This document shows positions 9,454-20,480 of a stretch of 54,996 bases of DNA, piece after piece; within the stretch, counting starts at the first letter, position 1, and every line of letters starts with the position of its first letter. The stretch is from contig NZ_JACSRD010000051.1 of assembly GCF_014879935.1 (NCBI RefSeq), positions 1-54,996 of the forward strand, written 5' to 3'. The notes under the pieces are model-generated. The model had not been told where the DNA came from, did not search any database, and was given only the letters and a program-made list of their open reading frames with translations. This DNA comes from Prosthecobacter sp. GTDB lineage: Bacteria; Verrucomicrobiota; Verrucomicrobiia; Verrucomicrobiales; Verrucomicrobiaceae. A program made the translations under genes and the position numbers.

Positions 9454-12400
9454 ATGGCTGATGACGATTTGATCCCGAAATTGCCGCTCAGGGAAACTGG
9501 CACAACACGAGCAAACGTGGACGCGGCGCTCATTGAGGAAAGCACGCGGCTGTATGATGAAGGACGCTATGTCGATGCCTGGCGTCACGTGCGCACGGCC
9601 GGCCCTCTGCAGCTTTGGCGTGGCTCTGACGCGCAGACATTTGCCTTTCGTCTCTCCAACAACCTCGGTGCCTCCCGCCTCGGACAGTTGCTGATCTGCC
9701 GTGCACGTCGCGAGGATCCGCTGAATGTCACCACAGCAGTGCACTTTGGATATTATCTTCAGGGCCAGGGTTTGCTGCGCAGTTGGCGGCACTGTCTGGC
9801 GTCCGAGTTGCTTGCCAAGGAGCGGCCGCACGAGTTGTCCTACCTCAAAAGCATGCGGGCGGTCATCGCAGGCCACTATCGTGACTTCGGCACGGCGTTT
9901 CCGCTGCTGGAGGAGGCATTGGCGCTGAATCCACAATCGCCGTGGCTGGCGGTGGAGCATGCGACGTTGTTGCTCTCCGCCGAGCGGAGGCAGGAAGCCC
10001 TGGAAGTGCTCGAACAATCGTTGCAGTGGAAGGCCTGGTACCGGCCCGCAGTGCAGTTCCGCGCACGCATGCTGCATCTTCTCGGCCGCGTGGACGAGGC
10101 CATCGCCTTCCTGACGGAAGCGCTCGGCCACATGCAGAGCGCCGTCATCGTCATGCAGCTCATGACCTTGAAACGGGAGGTCGATGACCACGCGGGAATG
10201 GAGGCGTTGGCTGATCGCTATGACGAGCTGGCAGTGATCGCGGGCAAGGCGGAGCGCCAGTGGGTCACCGCTCGTCGTGTGGACCTGCTCACGCTGCGCG
10301 GAGACTATCCGCAGGCGGCGGCCGAGGCGGAAAAACTGCCCGGCACCCACTACGCCGCCTTTGCCAGCAGGCTGCGTGCGCCTGGCGTCCAGAACACGCG
10401 AAAACGTCTTCCCACCGAGTTTGTGCTGCAAAAGCACAACACCTGCGCGCCCGCCACCCTCGCCGCCATCGCCGCCTACTGGCGCAAACCGATCTCCATG
10501 GAGCAGATCACCGACGCCATCTGCTACGACGGCACTTACGACCACAGTGAGCGCACCTGGGCGCGGGAGAATGGCTTCACCTCCCGCGAGTTCACCGTGA
10601 CGCTGGAGGCCGCGCAGCAGCTCATCGACGCCGGCATTCCCTTTGTCCTGCACACCGTGGAGGTCGGCAGCGGACATTCGCAGGCCGTGGTGGGCTATGA
10701 CCTGCTGCGTGAGAGTCTTTTCATCCAGGATCCGGGTGAACCGCATTACCGGGAGGTGAACACCGACGAGTTCCTGCAAAACTACCGCCTCAACGGTCCG
10801 CGCGGCCTCGTGCTGGTGCCGGCGGAGCAGGAAGACAGGCTGGTCTCCTTCACCTTGCCCGACGCAGAGCCCTATGAGCACTACCACCGCCTGAACAAGG
10901 CACTCTCCGTTTATCAGCGGGATGAGGCACAGGCCGCGCTGGAAGATTTGGAACGTCTCGCGCCGCAACACCGCCTCACACTGCTGGCACACGTCACCAT
11001 GGCCAGCTTTGATGGCAACGAAGTCGCGCGACTCCATGCGATCGAACGCCTCCTGGAGGTGTATCCCGACGATCCGAGGCTTCTCCACTGGCACTACAAC
11101 GCGCTGCGCACCCTCGGGACCCGTGCTGAACGCCTGCGCCTGCTGCGTGGTGTCGTGACGCAGAAGATCTGCCCTCCCGCCTTCTACATGCACCTGGCCA
11201 CGGAGCTGCTGGATGACGCACGGGACTGGCCGGAGGCGCGTTCGCTCGTCCGCCGTGCCCACCGCCGCCATCCCACGGACACCGGGCTGCTCTCGGCTCT
11301 CGGCGCGGTGCTCCGCCGCGTGGAAAACGCGTCGGCGGACGACTGGCTGGTCCCCTGCCGCTTTGCCGTGACGATGACGGACAAGGTGGAGGCGAACGCG
11401 GAATCCTGGTTCGCCCTCATGCGCAGCCAGGGCCGCACCGACGAGGCGCTGGAGTGGCTGCGCAGGCGTGTGCGCGATTATGGAGCCCGAACGCCGGCAC
11501 CGGCCATGACACTGGCCTTTGCGCTCGATTCCATGAACCTGCCGGAGGCCCACGATGTCCTGCGGGCCGCGTTGGAGCAGCATCCTGCCGCGGGCGACCT
11601 CCTGCTGCAGTTGCTCCATTTCGAAATGCGGCTCGGAAATGCCGCCGAGGCTGAAAAACTCCTCGAACGTGCCTGCGGTCACTCCGCCCCCGGCCAGTGG
11701 CTTCGTGCGAAGGCGGCGTTGAAGGGCCGTTTCACCGGTCACGCGGCCGAGATGGCGGTCTGCCGCGAGATTCTGGACAAGGAGCCCCTCGCGCTGGATG
11801 CCCACGGTGCCTATGCGCGTGATCTGGCCGCCGCTGAGGGTGCCCAGGCGGCATTGCAGCACGTGGCAGGCATGGCCGCACGCTTTCCCCATCACCACGG
11901 AATCGCGAAGCTTCACGCCCAGTGGCTGCGGGAAACCGCGCCGCAGCAGGCCGTCGAACGCCTTCGCGAAATCACCGCCCGTCATCCTGACGATGCCTGG
12001 GGACAGCGGGAGCTGGCGCTTTTGTTGAACGACCTCGGCCGTGGCGCGGAGGCGCTCGAACACGCGCAAAAAGCCGTCGAGATCGCCCGCGATCATGCCA
12101 TCAGCCATGCAGTGGTTGCGAGCGTGCTCGCCGAGCTCGGCCGCAATGCGGACGCGCAGGAGAGTTACCACGCTGCGATCCATCTGGATGTGAACCAGCC
12201 AGGCTGCATCGCCGGTCTTCTCCTGCTGCAGCCCGGCACGGACGCCAAACGACGCGAGCTTCGCCTTGTCCATGAGGAGATGGTGCGCCAGGTGCTCACG
12301 GGTGCCACGCTGCACGCCTATCGCACCCATGCTTTCGGTGTGCTCAGGCAGGAGGAGCTGCTCGGCGAGCTCCGCGTCATCCACGCCGCGCGTCCGGACC

Positions 12401-14757
12401 TGTGGGAAACCTGGAGCGTCCTGATCGAGCAGCTTTGCGATTGTGGAATGACGGACGAGGCCCTGCGCGTGGCTCAGCAGACGACAGAGAAATTCGTCCT
12501 CCTGCCCGGCGCGTGGCATGACATGGCCGAGGTCTGGAATCGTGCGGGCAAACCCGAGGCCGCGCTCCAATGCGCGCGCCACATGGTGACGCTCAGCCCG
12601 GACTGGTCCACCGGCTGGTGTCTTCTGGCCCGATACCTGGATGAAGCCCAGCGCCACGAGGAGGCGCTCGAGACTCTGCGGGCCGCCTGTGCGCGCCTGC
12701 CGCAGGATTCTGCCACACGCCAGCAGCTCTCCGAGCTGCTCTTCCGGCTCCAACGCCGTGAAGAAGCCTGGGACATCGCGGAAAATGCCGTTCAGGAGGA
12801 TCCCGGCGCGGCGTGGGCCTGGAGCTGCCTGCATTCGTGGGCGCCGGTCATGCAACGTCTGCCGCGCCTCATCGCGATCGCGGAAAAGCTCACGTGTGAC
12901 CGCCCGGACGAGGCCCGCTCCTGGGACACGCTCGCTCGTCTGCTGCCGTATTCCCGCATCACCGAGCTGCTGGCGGCCAATGAACGTGCGCTCCAGCTCA
13001 ATCCACGGCTCGTGGACGCCTATGACTTCCGCATGGAGACACTGGCAAGAATGGGCCGCATGGATGATGCGGAACGCGTTCTCGAATCGACTCCCTGGCG
13101 CAGCGAGGAAATGCCTTTTCCTCTGCAAGGCCGGCACGCATGGCTGCAGGCGGTGCGTGGAGACGTGGCGGGTGCCATGCGCCGCATGCGCGTCGTGCTG
13201 GAGCGGCACCGTGACTACCAATGGGGATGGGACATGTATGCCACGTGGGCCGAACAGCGCTCCGACCTCTCAGAATGGCGTCGCGCCGCGGAAGAAATGA
13301 TCCGCCTCGCGCCGCGGCAGCCCGGGCCCTATTGCGCAGCGGCGGAGGCAGCTCTGCGCGCCGGGCAGCGTGATCGTGCGATCACGCTTTTGCGGCAGGC
13401 CTTGCAGGCCGACCCCGGCAGCCCGCTCGCTGCGCAATTGCTCCTCGATCTGCATTGGCAGAAGCGGGAGATCGACCTTCTTCGCCAGGCTGCGGCAGGA
13501 CTGACCAGCACCGGCACCTGCGGTCTGATCAAGCGCGTGTATCTCATGCTCGCCGCCGTTCACAGCGGGGAGCAGGACAAGGCACGCACGGAGCTCGACT
13601 GGCTGGCCACCCAGCCGGACATGCTGGGTCCCTTGCTCAAAACGATCCTGGACTACTTCCAGTCCAACCAGCGCAAGGCTGGCACCCTCCTCAACGACGC
13701 CCTGGCCGCCGCCGTGACGGCCGACACCATCGGTCCCTCCTTTGCCATCCTCTGGGTGGAAACAGAGGTCAGCCAGCAACGCTGGCAGTGCTGGCAGCGC
13801 CTCGCCACCTGGAGCGAACGGCTCGGCGAACGATTGAATTTCGCCATCGCTCACTACCTCGACAGCATCGGCCAGGCAGGCGCTGCCGTGCCTCACGTGG
13901 AAGCCTTTGCCGCACGCTGCGGGCCGGCCCTGCGTGCGGATGCGGAGATCTGGGGCAAGGTGGGTTACGCGCTCGCCTGCGCTGGTGCTTGGCGCTCCTG
14001 CGCGGACTGGCTCATGCCGGACTACCGCCGTGAAGACGCCCCGGCGTGGGCGCTCTGGAACCTTTCTCACAGCCAGCGCATGCTTCAAGCCAACGATCTC
14101 GCCGCCGAGGTCAGCCAGCATGTCCTCGCCAGGGGATTGCGGGACGACACCTGGCCTCAACATGTCAGCACTGCCGCGTATGGCCTCGCTGTGGTCAAAC
14201 GCGATTACGCTGCTGCCCAGGAACTGCTGGAAAGCGAGCCCCCACCGGAGTTCGACGCGCCCGAGGCACGGCTCCGCTACCTGATCGCCCGCGGGATCGC
14301 GCAGGTGCACACCCAGCCAGCTCACATCGGTGCCGGAGTGTTCAAAAACTTCCTCGCTGAGGCAAAGCCGATCATCACCGGCCGTGCATTGTCCAATCAA
14401 GCCCGGTCTGAATTCGACGACGCCTTCAACGACATGCAACAGCACACCGGCGCACGCGTCTGGCCGTGGGAGCGCCCGAAGTTCACCACTCGCGCTGGCT
14501 ACCAGACGTCCGGCGGCAACCGCTGGCTCTACATCATCCTCGGCATCCTGCTCATCAACATCGTGCGGCATTGTCCGCAGCAGCACCGCCGCTCCAACCT
14601 CCAACCGGAGTGGGATGACAAGGTTCGCCCCCTGCAGCAGGACCGAGTCCAGCCGATCTTTCCTCCTGCCAATCCACCGCAAGGCAACCTGCTGCCTTCA
14701 GGGATGCGACTTGAAGGCATCTTTGGCGGCGACGGCAAGCCGCCTGACAGCCGTTAA
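9454..14757 (+). CDS. TPR-repeat protein with embedded C39-like cysteine peptidase domain
   Basis: 1767 aa, no signal peptide. Residues 1-320 and about 480-1650 are helical TPR-like repeats (many A/L/G/Y-spaced pairs such as LGRNADAQESYHAAIHLD). Between them, about 326-470, is a C39-like papain-fold domain with a complete apparent triad: C331 (NTCAPATLAAI), H408 (GSGHSQAVVGYD) and D426 (IQDPG). A single hydrophobic segment at about 1690-1706 (LYIILGILLINIV) precedes a short polar tail, suggesting a tail-anchored protein. C39 domains usually cleave double-glycine leaders of exported peptides as part of ABC transporters; no transporter or leader peptide lies nearby, so the substrate is unknown. 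A 1261-residue open frame on the other strand is judged a shadow. Confidence 0.88.
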   Translation: MADDDLIPKLPLRETGTTRANVDAALIEESTRLYDEGRYVDAWRHVRTAGPLQLWRGSDAQTFAFRLSNNLGASRLGQLLICRARREDPLNVTTAVHFGYYLQGQGLLRSWRHCLASELLAKERPHELSYLKSMRAVIAGHYRDFGTAFPLLEEALALNPQSPWLAVEHATLLLSAERRQEALEVLEQSLQWKAWYRPAVQFRARMLHLLGRVDEAIAFLTEALGHMQSAVIVMQLMTLKREVDDHAGMEALADRYDELAVIAGKAERQWVTARRVDLLTLRGDYPQAAAEAEKLPGTHYAAFASRLRAPGVQNTRKRLPTEFVLQKHNTCAPATLAAIAAYWRKPISMEQITDAICYDGTYDHSERTWARENGFTSREFTVTLEAAQQLIDAGIPFVLHTVEVGSGHSQAVVGYDLLRESLFIQDPGEPHYREVNTDEFLQNYRLNGPRGLVLVPAEQEDRLVSFTLPDAEPYEHYHRLNKALSVYQRDEAQAALEDLERLAPQHRLTLLAHVTMASFDGNEVARLHAIERLLEVYPDDPRLLHWHYNALRTLGTRAERLRLLRGVVTQKICPPAFYMHLATELLDDARDWPEARSLVRRAHRRHPTDTGLLSALGAVLRRVENASADDWLVPCRFAVTMTDKVEANAESWFALMRSQGRTDEALEWLRRRVRDYGARTPAPAMTLAFALDSMNLPEAHDVLRAALEQHPAAGDLLLQLLHFEMRLGNAAEAEKLLERACGHSAPGQWLRAKAALKGRFTGHAAEMAVCREILDKEPLALDAHGAYARDLAAAEGAQAALQHVAGMAARFPHHHGIAKLHAQWLRETAPQQAVERLREITARHPDDAWGQRELALLLNDLGRGAEALEHAQKAVEIARDHAISHAVVASVLAELGRNADAQESYHAAIHLDVNQPGCIAGLLLLQPGTDAKRRELRLVHEEMVRQVLTGATLHAYRTHAFGVLRQEELLGELRVIHAARPDLWETWSVLIEQLCDCGMTDEALRVAQQTTEKFVLLPGAWHDMAEVWNRAGKPEAALQCARHMVTLSPDWSTGWCLLARYLDEAQRHEEALETLRAACARLPQDSATRQQLSELLFRLQRREEAWDIAENAVQEDPGAAWAWSCLHSWAPVMQRLPRLIAIAEKLTCDRPDEARSWDTLARLLPYSRITELLAANERALQLNPRLVDAYDFRMETLARMGRMDDAERVLESTPWRSEEMPFPLQGRHAWLQAVRGDVAGAMRRMRVVLERHRDYQWGWDMYATWAEQRSDLSEWRRAAEEMIRLAPRQPGPYCAAAEAALRAGQRDRAITLLRQALQADPGSPLAAQLLLDLHWQKREIDLLRQAAAGLTSTGTCGLIKRVYLMLAAVHSGEQDKARTELDWLATQPDMLGPLLKTILDYFQSNQRKAGTLLNDALAAAVTADTIGPSFAILWVETEVSQQRWQCWQRLATWSERLGERLNFAIAHYLDSIGQAGAAVPHVEAFAARCGPALRADAEIWGKVGYALACAGAWRSCADWLMPDYRREDAPAWALWNLSHSQRMLQANDLAAEVSQHVLARGLRDDTWPQHVSTAAYGLAVVKRDYAAAQELLESEPPPEFDAPEARLRYLIARGIAQVHTQPAHIGAGVFKNFLAEAKPIITGRALSNQARSEFDDAFNDMQQHTGARVWPWERPKFTTRAGYQTSGGNRWLYIILGILLINIVRHCPQQHRRSNLQPEWDDKVRPLQQDRVQPIFPPANPPQGNLLPSGMRLEGIFGGDGKPPDSR

Positions 14758-14901
14758 ATCCAGCAGCTTTGCCATCGACGAATGCGGTCCAATGACATGA
14801 AACCAATCGTGCGCGCCGCGTGAGGTGGCGATTTCCGGCAAGGGGACGAATGTCATTGCTGCTGCCAGTAGCAGCCGCCGACGTTCGTTCATCCATCGAC
14901 C

Positions 14902-16470
<1,569 letters not shown>

Positions 16471-16472
16471 TC

Positions 16473-17222
16473 ATGAAACTCGCCCTGCTCTTCCTCAACA
16501 CGCTCTGCCTTGTCGCCAAGGCCGAGGATCCCGCCACGCTGATGACCACACGCGGCAAACGGCTCGCCTGCGAAGATTTCGCTGCCGCGCCAGCTCCGTT
16601 CACGGGCAAGCCGGTGGGCTTCGCGAGCGGGTTCAGCGGCTGGCGCTACAACAGTTCGGCCACGGGCGGCAAAGGCGGGCGTTGGGAGATCGCGAATGGC
16701 GAGTTCCGCGGCATCGAGACGCCGGGAGCGAATCATCCGGCCACGGCTTCGTTAGGGATGACGTTTCAAGACGCGATTATCCAGTGCGAGGTGCGGCTGA
16801 ACGACGTGCCGGACGAGGGTCGGAAGTATCGCTCGCTGTTCGTGAAGGCCACGGACGCGAAGGACTACGTCATCTCGCTCAGCCTCGGCCAAGGTGGGCT
16901 GTTTTTGACGCCGTATGACGCGGACAAGATCAATCCGGCCACCAAACAGCGCGAAAAAGGCAGCACGGTGAAGCTCTTGAAGCCCATCAAGCTCAACGAG
17001 TGGCACACGGTCGTGCTCGAAATCCGAGGCGATGAAGTCGTCGGCACGCTGGATGGGCAAAGCATCACATTGAGCAATTCGCTCATCGGTGCCGCGAAGC
17101 ACAGCCTCATGCTCGGCGCGGGCACGGATGCGAGCTTTCGCAAACTCCGCGTGTGGGAAGCGCTGCCGAATGCCGCGTGGGAGAAGAACAAAGCGAAACT
17201 CACAGCCGCCGCGAAGCCATGA
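16473..17222 (+). CDS. secreted LamG/DUF1080-like protein
   Basis: 249 aa. The start at 16473 is chosen because it gives a clean signal peptide (MKLALLFLNTLCLVAKA) 2 bp after the sulfatase stop; a longer frame to 16242 would overlap the sulfatase. The body resembles the concanavalin-like sandwich of DUF1080/LamG proteins (GRWEIANGEFRGIE, FQDAIIQCEVRL, EWHTVVLEIRGDEVVGTLDGQ). It probably binds or cleaves a saccharide, but no catalytic residues can be assigned. The stop overlaps the start of the following PL6 gene in an ATGA (17219-17222), indicating translational coupling. Confidence 0.82.
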   Translation: MKLALLFLNTLCLVAKAEDPATLMTTRGKRLACEDFAAAPAPFTGKPVGFASGFSGWRYNSSATGGKGGRWEIANGEFRGIETPGANHPATASLGMTFQDAIIQCEVRLNDVPDEGRKYRSLFVKATDAKDYVISLSLGQGGLFLTPYDADKINPATKQREKGSTVKLLKPIKLNEWHTVVLEIRGDEVVGTLDGQSITLSNSLIGAAKHSLMLGAGTDASFRKLRVWEALPNAAWEKNKAKLTAAAKP

Positions 17223-18538
17223 GAGCCGTGCTTTGTCTTTGCTTGTGGAGCGCATGCGTGATGGCGGCCGAGCTGCCGAAGACACTGCGGCTCGATCTTC
17301 AGCGCCCGATTGATCCGCGAATCGCGAAGATCGAATCGGCTGAGTTTGGCGGCGGTGATGTGCATGTGGTTCGTGCGGCGGTCGAGGTGCGGGCGTTGTC
17401 CGGCAAGCTCAAGCCGGGCGATCAGCTCGTGCTGGCGGGAACAGCGTGGAAAGATGCTCGGTTCACGTTTGAAGGTCGCGGCACGATGGAGGCACCGATT
17501 GTTATCCGGCCGGAGAAGCCGGGGAGCGTGAGTTTCACCGGCGAATCGGCGGTGACGTTTCATGGCGAGCATCTGATCGTGCATGATCTGGCCTTCGTGG
17601 GCGTGACGGTGTCGAGAAACAACGAGGTGCTCTTCCGCGTGGGCAATGGCGAGGCGAAACCGGCGAATCACTGCATCTTCAATCGACTGCGCTTTGAGAG
17701 CTGCGGCTCCACGAATCCAGCGAACTGGGCGAAGCTGCATCTGTGGCTCATGAGCATGCGCGGTCGTGGCAACACGGTGTCGAACTCAATCTTCCGCGGC
17801 TTTAAACACATCGGTCAGATGATCGGCGCGGCGGAATTGCCGAAAGACGGCTTGCAACAACTCCACGTGCTCAACAACCGCTTCATCGACCGGCCGAAGA
17901 TCGACGATCAAAACGGCTACGAGATCCTGCAAATCGGCTGGAGCGGCGAAAAGGCCGCCGCATCGGGCACTTTGATCGCAGGAAACGTTTTCGAGAACTG
18001 CGATGGCGAAAACGAGATCGTGTCGCTGAAGGCCTCCGACGTCGTGGTGCGTGAAAATCAGTTCCTTGGCTGCCAGGGCGTGCTCTCGCTGCGTTCGGCG
18101 AATCGCGTGCTCGTGCAGGGCAATGTCTTCGATGGTCAGGGGCAGGAAAACGTCGGCGGAATCACGCTCGAAGGTTCTGATCATGTGCTGATCGGCAACA
18201 CGTTCCGTCGTTTGGTGAAACAGGGAAACTACTACTTCTGGACCATCGCCATGGCCGCTGGCAGCGCCGAAAACTACGGCGACAACGGCGATGTCGCCGG
18301 CTACGGCCGACCGAAGAACATCCTCATCACGCAAAACCGCTTCGAGCACTGCGACTCGCGCATCGCGGCGGGCGCTTACTTGAGAAAGGAGTTCCCGCTG
18401 CTGCCGAAAAACATCCGCGTGGAGCAAAATGCCTTCATCGGCACGAAAACGACCACCGCCTTCGATTTCACCGCCGACGACCCGAGCGGCGAACTGCCCA
18501 AAGAGCTGCACGAGTCTGCAAACACCTTCGAGCCATGA
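17219..18538 (+). CDS. polysaccharide lyase family 6 (chondroitinase B / alginate lyase-like)
   Basis: 439 aa. The start at 17219 overlaps the preceding stop and supplies a signal peptide (MRAVLCLCLWSACVMA). The sequence has the repeated short strands of a right-handed beta-helix, with the PL6 signature CDGENEIVSLKAS...CQGVLSLRSANRVLVQGN. K271 and R292 lie 21 residues apart, the same spacing as the catalytic Lys250/Arg271 recalled for chondroitinase B. It is expected to cleave a uronic-acid-containing polymer (dermatan, alginate or similar) by beta-elimination. The flanking sulfatases favour a sulfated substrate. Its stop overlaps the next sulfatase start (ATGA, 18535-18538). Confidence 0.9.
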   Translation: MRAVLCLCLWSACVMAAELPKTLRLDLQRPIDPRIAKIESAEFGGGDVHVVRAAVEVRALSGKLKPGDQLVLAGTAWKDARFTFEGRGTMEAPIVIRPEKPGSVSFTGESAVTFHGEHLIVHDLAFVGVTVSRNNEVLFRVGNGEAKPANHCIFNRLRFESCGSTNPANWAKLHLWLMSMRGRGNTVSNSIFRGFKHIGQMIGAAELPKDGLQQLHVLNNRFIDRPKIDDQNGYEILQIGWSGEKAAASGTLIAGNVFENCDGENEIVSLKASDVVVRENQFLGCQGVLSLRSANRVLVQGNVFDGQGQENVGGITLEGSDHVLIGNTFRRLVKQGNYYFWTIAMAAGSAENYGDNGDVAGYGRPKNILITQNRFEHCDSRIAAGAYLRKEFPLLPKNIRVEQNAFIGTKTTTAFDFTADDPSGELPKELHESANTFEP

Positions 18539-20067
18539 AACACCTGCTGCTGCTCTTTTCGTCATTCGCCATTCTGCATTCGTCATTCGCGGCGGAGCCG
18601 CGTCCCAACATCCTGCACATCCTCGCGGATGACATGGGATGGAATGCGCTGAGCTGCTATGGCAACAAGGACCTGCAAACGCCGAACTTGGATCGGCTCG
18701 CGGCGCAGGGGATGCGCTTCACGCAGGCGTATGCGGATGCCCAGTGCTCGCCGACGCGGGCGGCGTTTCTTTCGGGGCAATACGGGGCTCGCACGGGTGT
18801 GTTCAAGGTGTTGAACGAGAAGGAGCCGTCGTTTGCGCCGATGCGGTCGGCGGAGGCGAAGGATGCGTTGGGGCCGGAGACGGCCACCTTGGCGACCACG
18901 TTGCGAAAGGCGGGCTACACGACGGGCATCAGCGGCAAGTGGCACATCGCGAACAACTACGCGGTGGCCGCCCTGCGGAAGCGTGAGGGCTACTTTGACT
19001 CCTACGGCTTCGATTTTGCCGGTCCGGCGAATGGGAACGAGCATCACGAGGACAAAACGGTCACCGCCATCACGGATGACATCATCGGGTTCATCGAAGC
19101 GAACCGCAGCAGGCCGTGGTTTGCGTTTGTATCGCATTTCAGCCCGCACACGAAGCTGGAAGCGCCAGAGGCTTTGATCGCGAAACATGTCGCACGCGGC
19201 TTTAAGCGGTCGGCGGACGATGAAGGCAAGTCCACCGAGCGCCCCATCGCCAACTACCTCGCCATGCTGGAGCATCTCGACAACGAAGTGGGCCGCTTGC
19301 TCGCGAAACTCGACGCGCTCTGCCTCGCGGAGAACACGCTCGTCATCTTCACCAGCGACAACGGCGGCCTCTCCCGCGTGACGAACAATGCGCCGCTCCG
19401 CGAAGGCAAAGGATCGCCCTACGAAGGCGGCATCCGCGTGCCGCTGATCGTGCGCTGGCCTGACAACGTGAAGCCTGGCAGCGAGTGTGATGTGCCAGTG
19501 CACACGGTGGATTTTTATCCGACGTTTGTGAGTGTGGCTGCTTCGCAACGCAGCCCTCTCGCTCCGCGAGAGGAGCCGAAGACTCCGCCCGCCAACAACG
19601 CTACCGATTCATCGGACATTCCTCCTGCCAGCAACACGCCCCGTTCATCTCGACGGAGCGAGATGACTACTTTGGACGGCGAGAGCCTCCTGCCGCTGCT
19701 CACGCAAACAGGCACGCTCCAGCGCTCTGCCTTGTTCTGGCGCATGCCCACCTACACCACGAACTACGGCCGCACGCCCTGCGCCGTCATCCGCGAGGGC
19801 GATTGGAAGCTCATTCACTGGTTCGGCGACTACCTCGACACCACCGGCTTCACGCCCGACGACAAACCCTACGGCAAACTCGTCGTCGGCCCGCGCACCG
19901 AGGTCTTCAACCTCCGCGAAGACCCCTACGAAACGCGCAACGTCGCCGCTGAGCGCCCGAAGAAGACCACCCACCTCACCAACGCCCTCAACGCTTGGCT
20001 CAAACGCACCGGTGCAAAGCTGCCGACGCCGAATCCGGCTTTCGATGAGAAGCGGTGGTGGAAGTAG
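18535..20067 (+). CDS. secreted sulfatase with an in-frame palindromic insert
   Basis: 510 aa. Signal peptide 1-20, whose core SSFAILHSSFAA is encoded by a dispersed repeat. Sulfatase motifs: NILHILADDMGWN, formylglycine site C71-SPTR, SGKWHI, IFTSDNGG. It is last in the PL6 operon. Between VHTVDFYPTFVSVA and LDGESLLPLL, normally close together in this family, lies a Ser/Pro/Arg-rich stretch of about 45 residues (SQRSPLAPREEPKTPP to SSRRSEMTT) that encodes two DNA hairpins. The frame is kept, so the enzyme may still be active, with the insert as a surface loop. It is expected to act on the oligosaccharides released by the PL6 lyase. Confidence 0.92.
   Translation: MKHLLLLFSSFAILHSSFAAEPRPNILHILADDMGWNALSCYGNKDLQTPNLDRLAAQGMRFTQAYADAQCSPTRAAFLSGQYGARTGVFKVLNEKEPSFAPMRSAEAKDALGPETATLATTLRKAGYTTGISGKWHIANNYAVAALRKREGYFDSYGFDFAGPANGNEHHEDKTVTAITDDIIGFIEANRSRPWFAFVSHFSPHTKLEAPEALIAKHVARGFKRSADDEGKSTERPIANYLAMLEHLDNEVGRLLAKLDALCLAENTLVIFTSDNGGLSRVTNNAPLREGKGSPYEGGIRVPLIVRWPDNVKPGSECDVPVHTVDFYPTFVSVAASQRSPLAPREEPKTPPANNATDSSDIPPASNTPRSSRRSEMTTLDGESLLPLLTQTGTLQRSALFWRMPTYTTNYGRTPCAVIREGDWKLIHWFGDYLDTTGFTPDDKPYGKLVVGPRTEVFNLREDPYETRNVAAERPKKTTHLTNALNAWLKRTGAKLPTPNPAFDEKRWWK
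18556..18590 (+). repeat. copy A of the TTTCGTCATTC-type dispersed repeat (signal-peptide coding)
   Basis: This 35-bp segment encodes SSFAILHSSFA of the sulfatase signal peptide. Its DNA matches 52126-52160 at about 31 of 35 bases and is closely similar to the minus strand of 27050-27084. Related words occur in the non-coding inverted repeat at 44344-44386. Confidence 0.65.
19537..19671 (+). repeat. REP-like palindromes inserted in frame in the sulfatase
   Basis: The inserted stretch holds two strong hairpins: 19556-19572 (arms CTCTCGC/GCGAGAG, 3-nt loop) and 19645-19666 (arms TCATCTCG/CGAGATGA, 6-nt loop). The second resembles the TCATCTCG-type intergenic REP palindromes seen in many bacterial genomes. 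The encoded residues do not match sulfatase family sequence, so one or two repeat units probably inserted without breaking the frame. Borders are approximate. Confidence 0.6.
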
Positions 20068-20154
20068 AGCGGAAGTGCTTCAACTTGCCCCTGGGTTTGT
20101 ATCACAATATGGGAACCATGATAGATCCCCTTGTCAAACGTCACTAAGCCAACC

Positions 20155-20382
20155 TCAGCTATGACACATTACCAGTTGGTTGGATCCATCCGAAGCGCTT
20201 AGCACCGTCTGCCAAAGCGCCTTCGCCTCGCCGGGATCCATCACTGTTTCAAAGGCGATGATGGATTTCAGTCCCGCATCGCGCAGCGGCTTGCTGCACA
20301 GGATCATGGTCCACACCGAGAGCGCGGCGAGCACGGCGATGATCACCCACTTCGCCACGGAAGGTTCCAGCAAGAGTTTCAT
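20155..20382 (-). pseudogene. truncated small membrane protein gene (N-terminal fragment)
   Basis: 75 aa. It has a convincing start (MKLLLEPSVAKW) and one membrane helix (VIIAVLAALSVWTMILC), followed by SKPLRDAGLKSIIAFETVMDPGEAKALWQTV. This resembles the first part of longer (about 150 aa) membrane proteins with several helices. After ASDGS the sequence loses any pattern and stops, so it is probably a truncated remnant. The rest of the 413-bp gap between 20068 and 20480 shows no other gene, apart from a short minus-strand stretch (about 20072-20141, GLVTFDKG-like) that might be a PIN-domain tail. Confidence 0.5.
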
Positions 20383-20480
20383 GCCCGCATGATCTCATGG
20401 GCGTCAAGAGCCCCTGTCGCGTCCGCTTTGAAGCGGAAGCGCTGCATGAGCCCCGTCTCGAAAGCCGTTTGTCACCACGC

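Noticed and set aside
9436-14682. Minus-strand frames of 1261 and 470 aa (9436-13221 and 13270-14682)
   Set aside because: Shadows of the TPR-C39 gene, which has repeat and catalytic patterns; the antisense frames have none.
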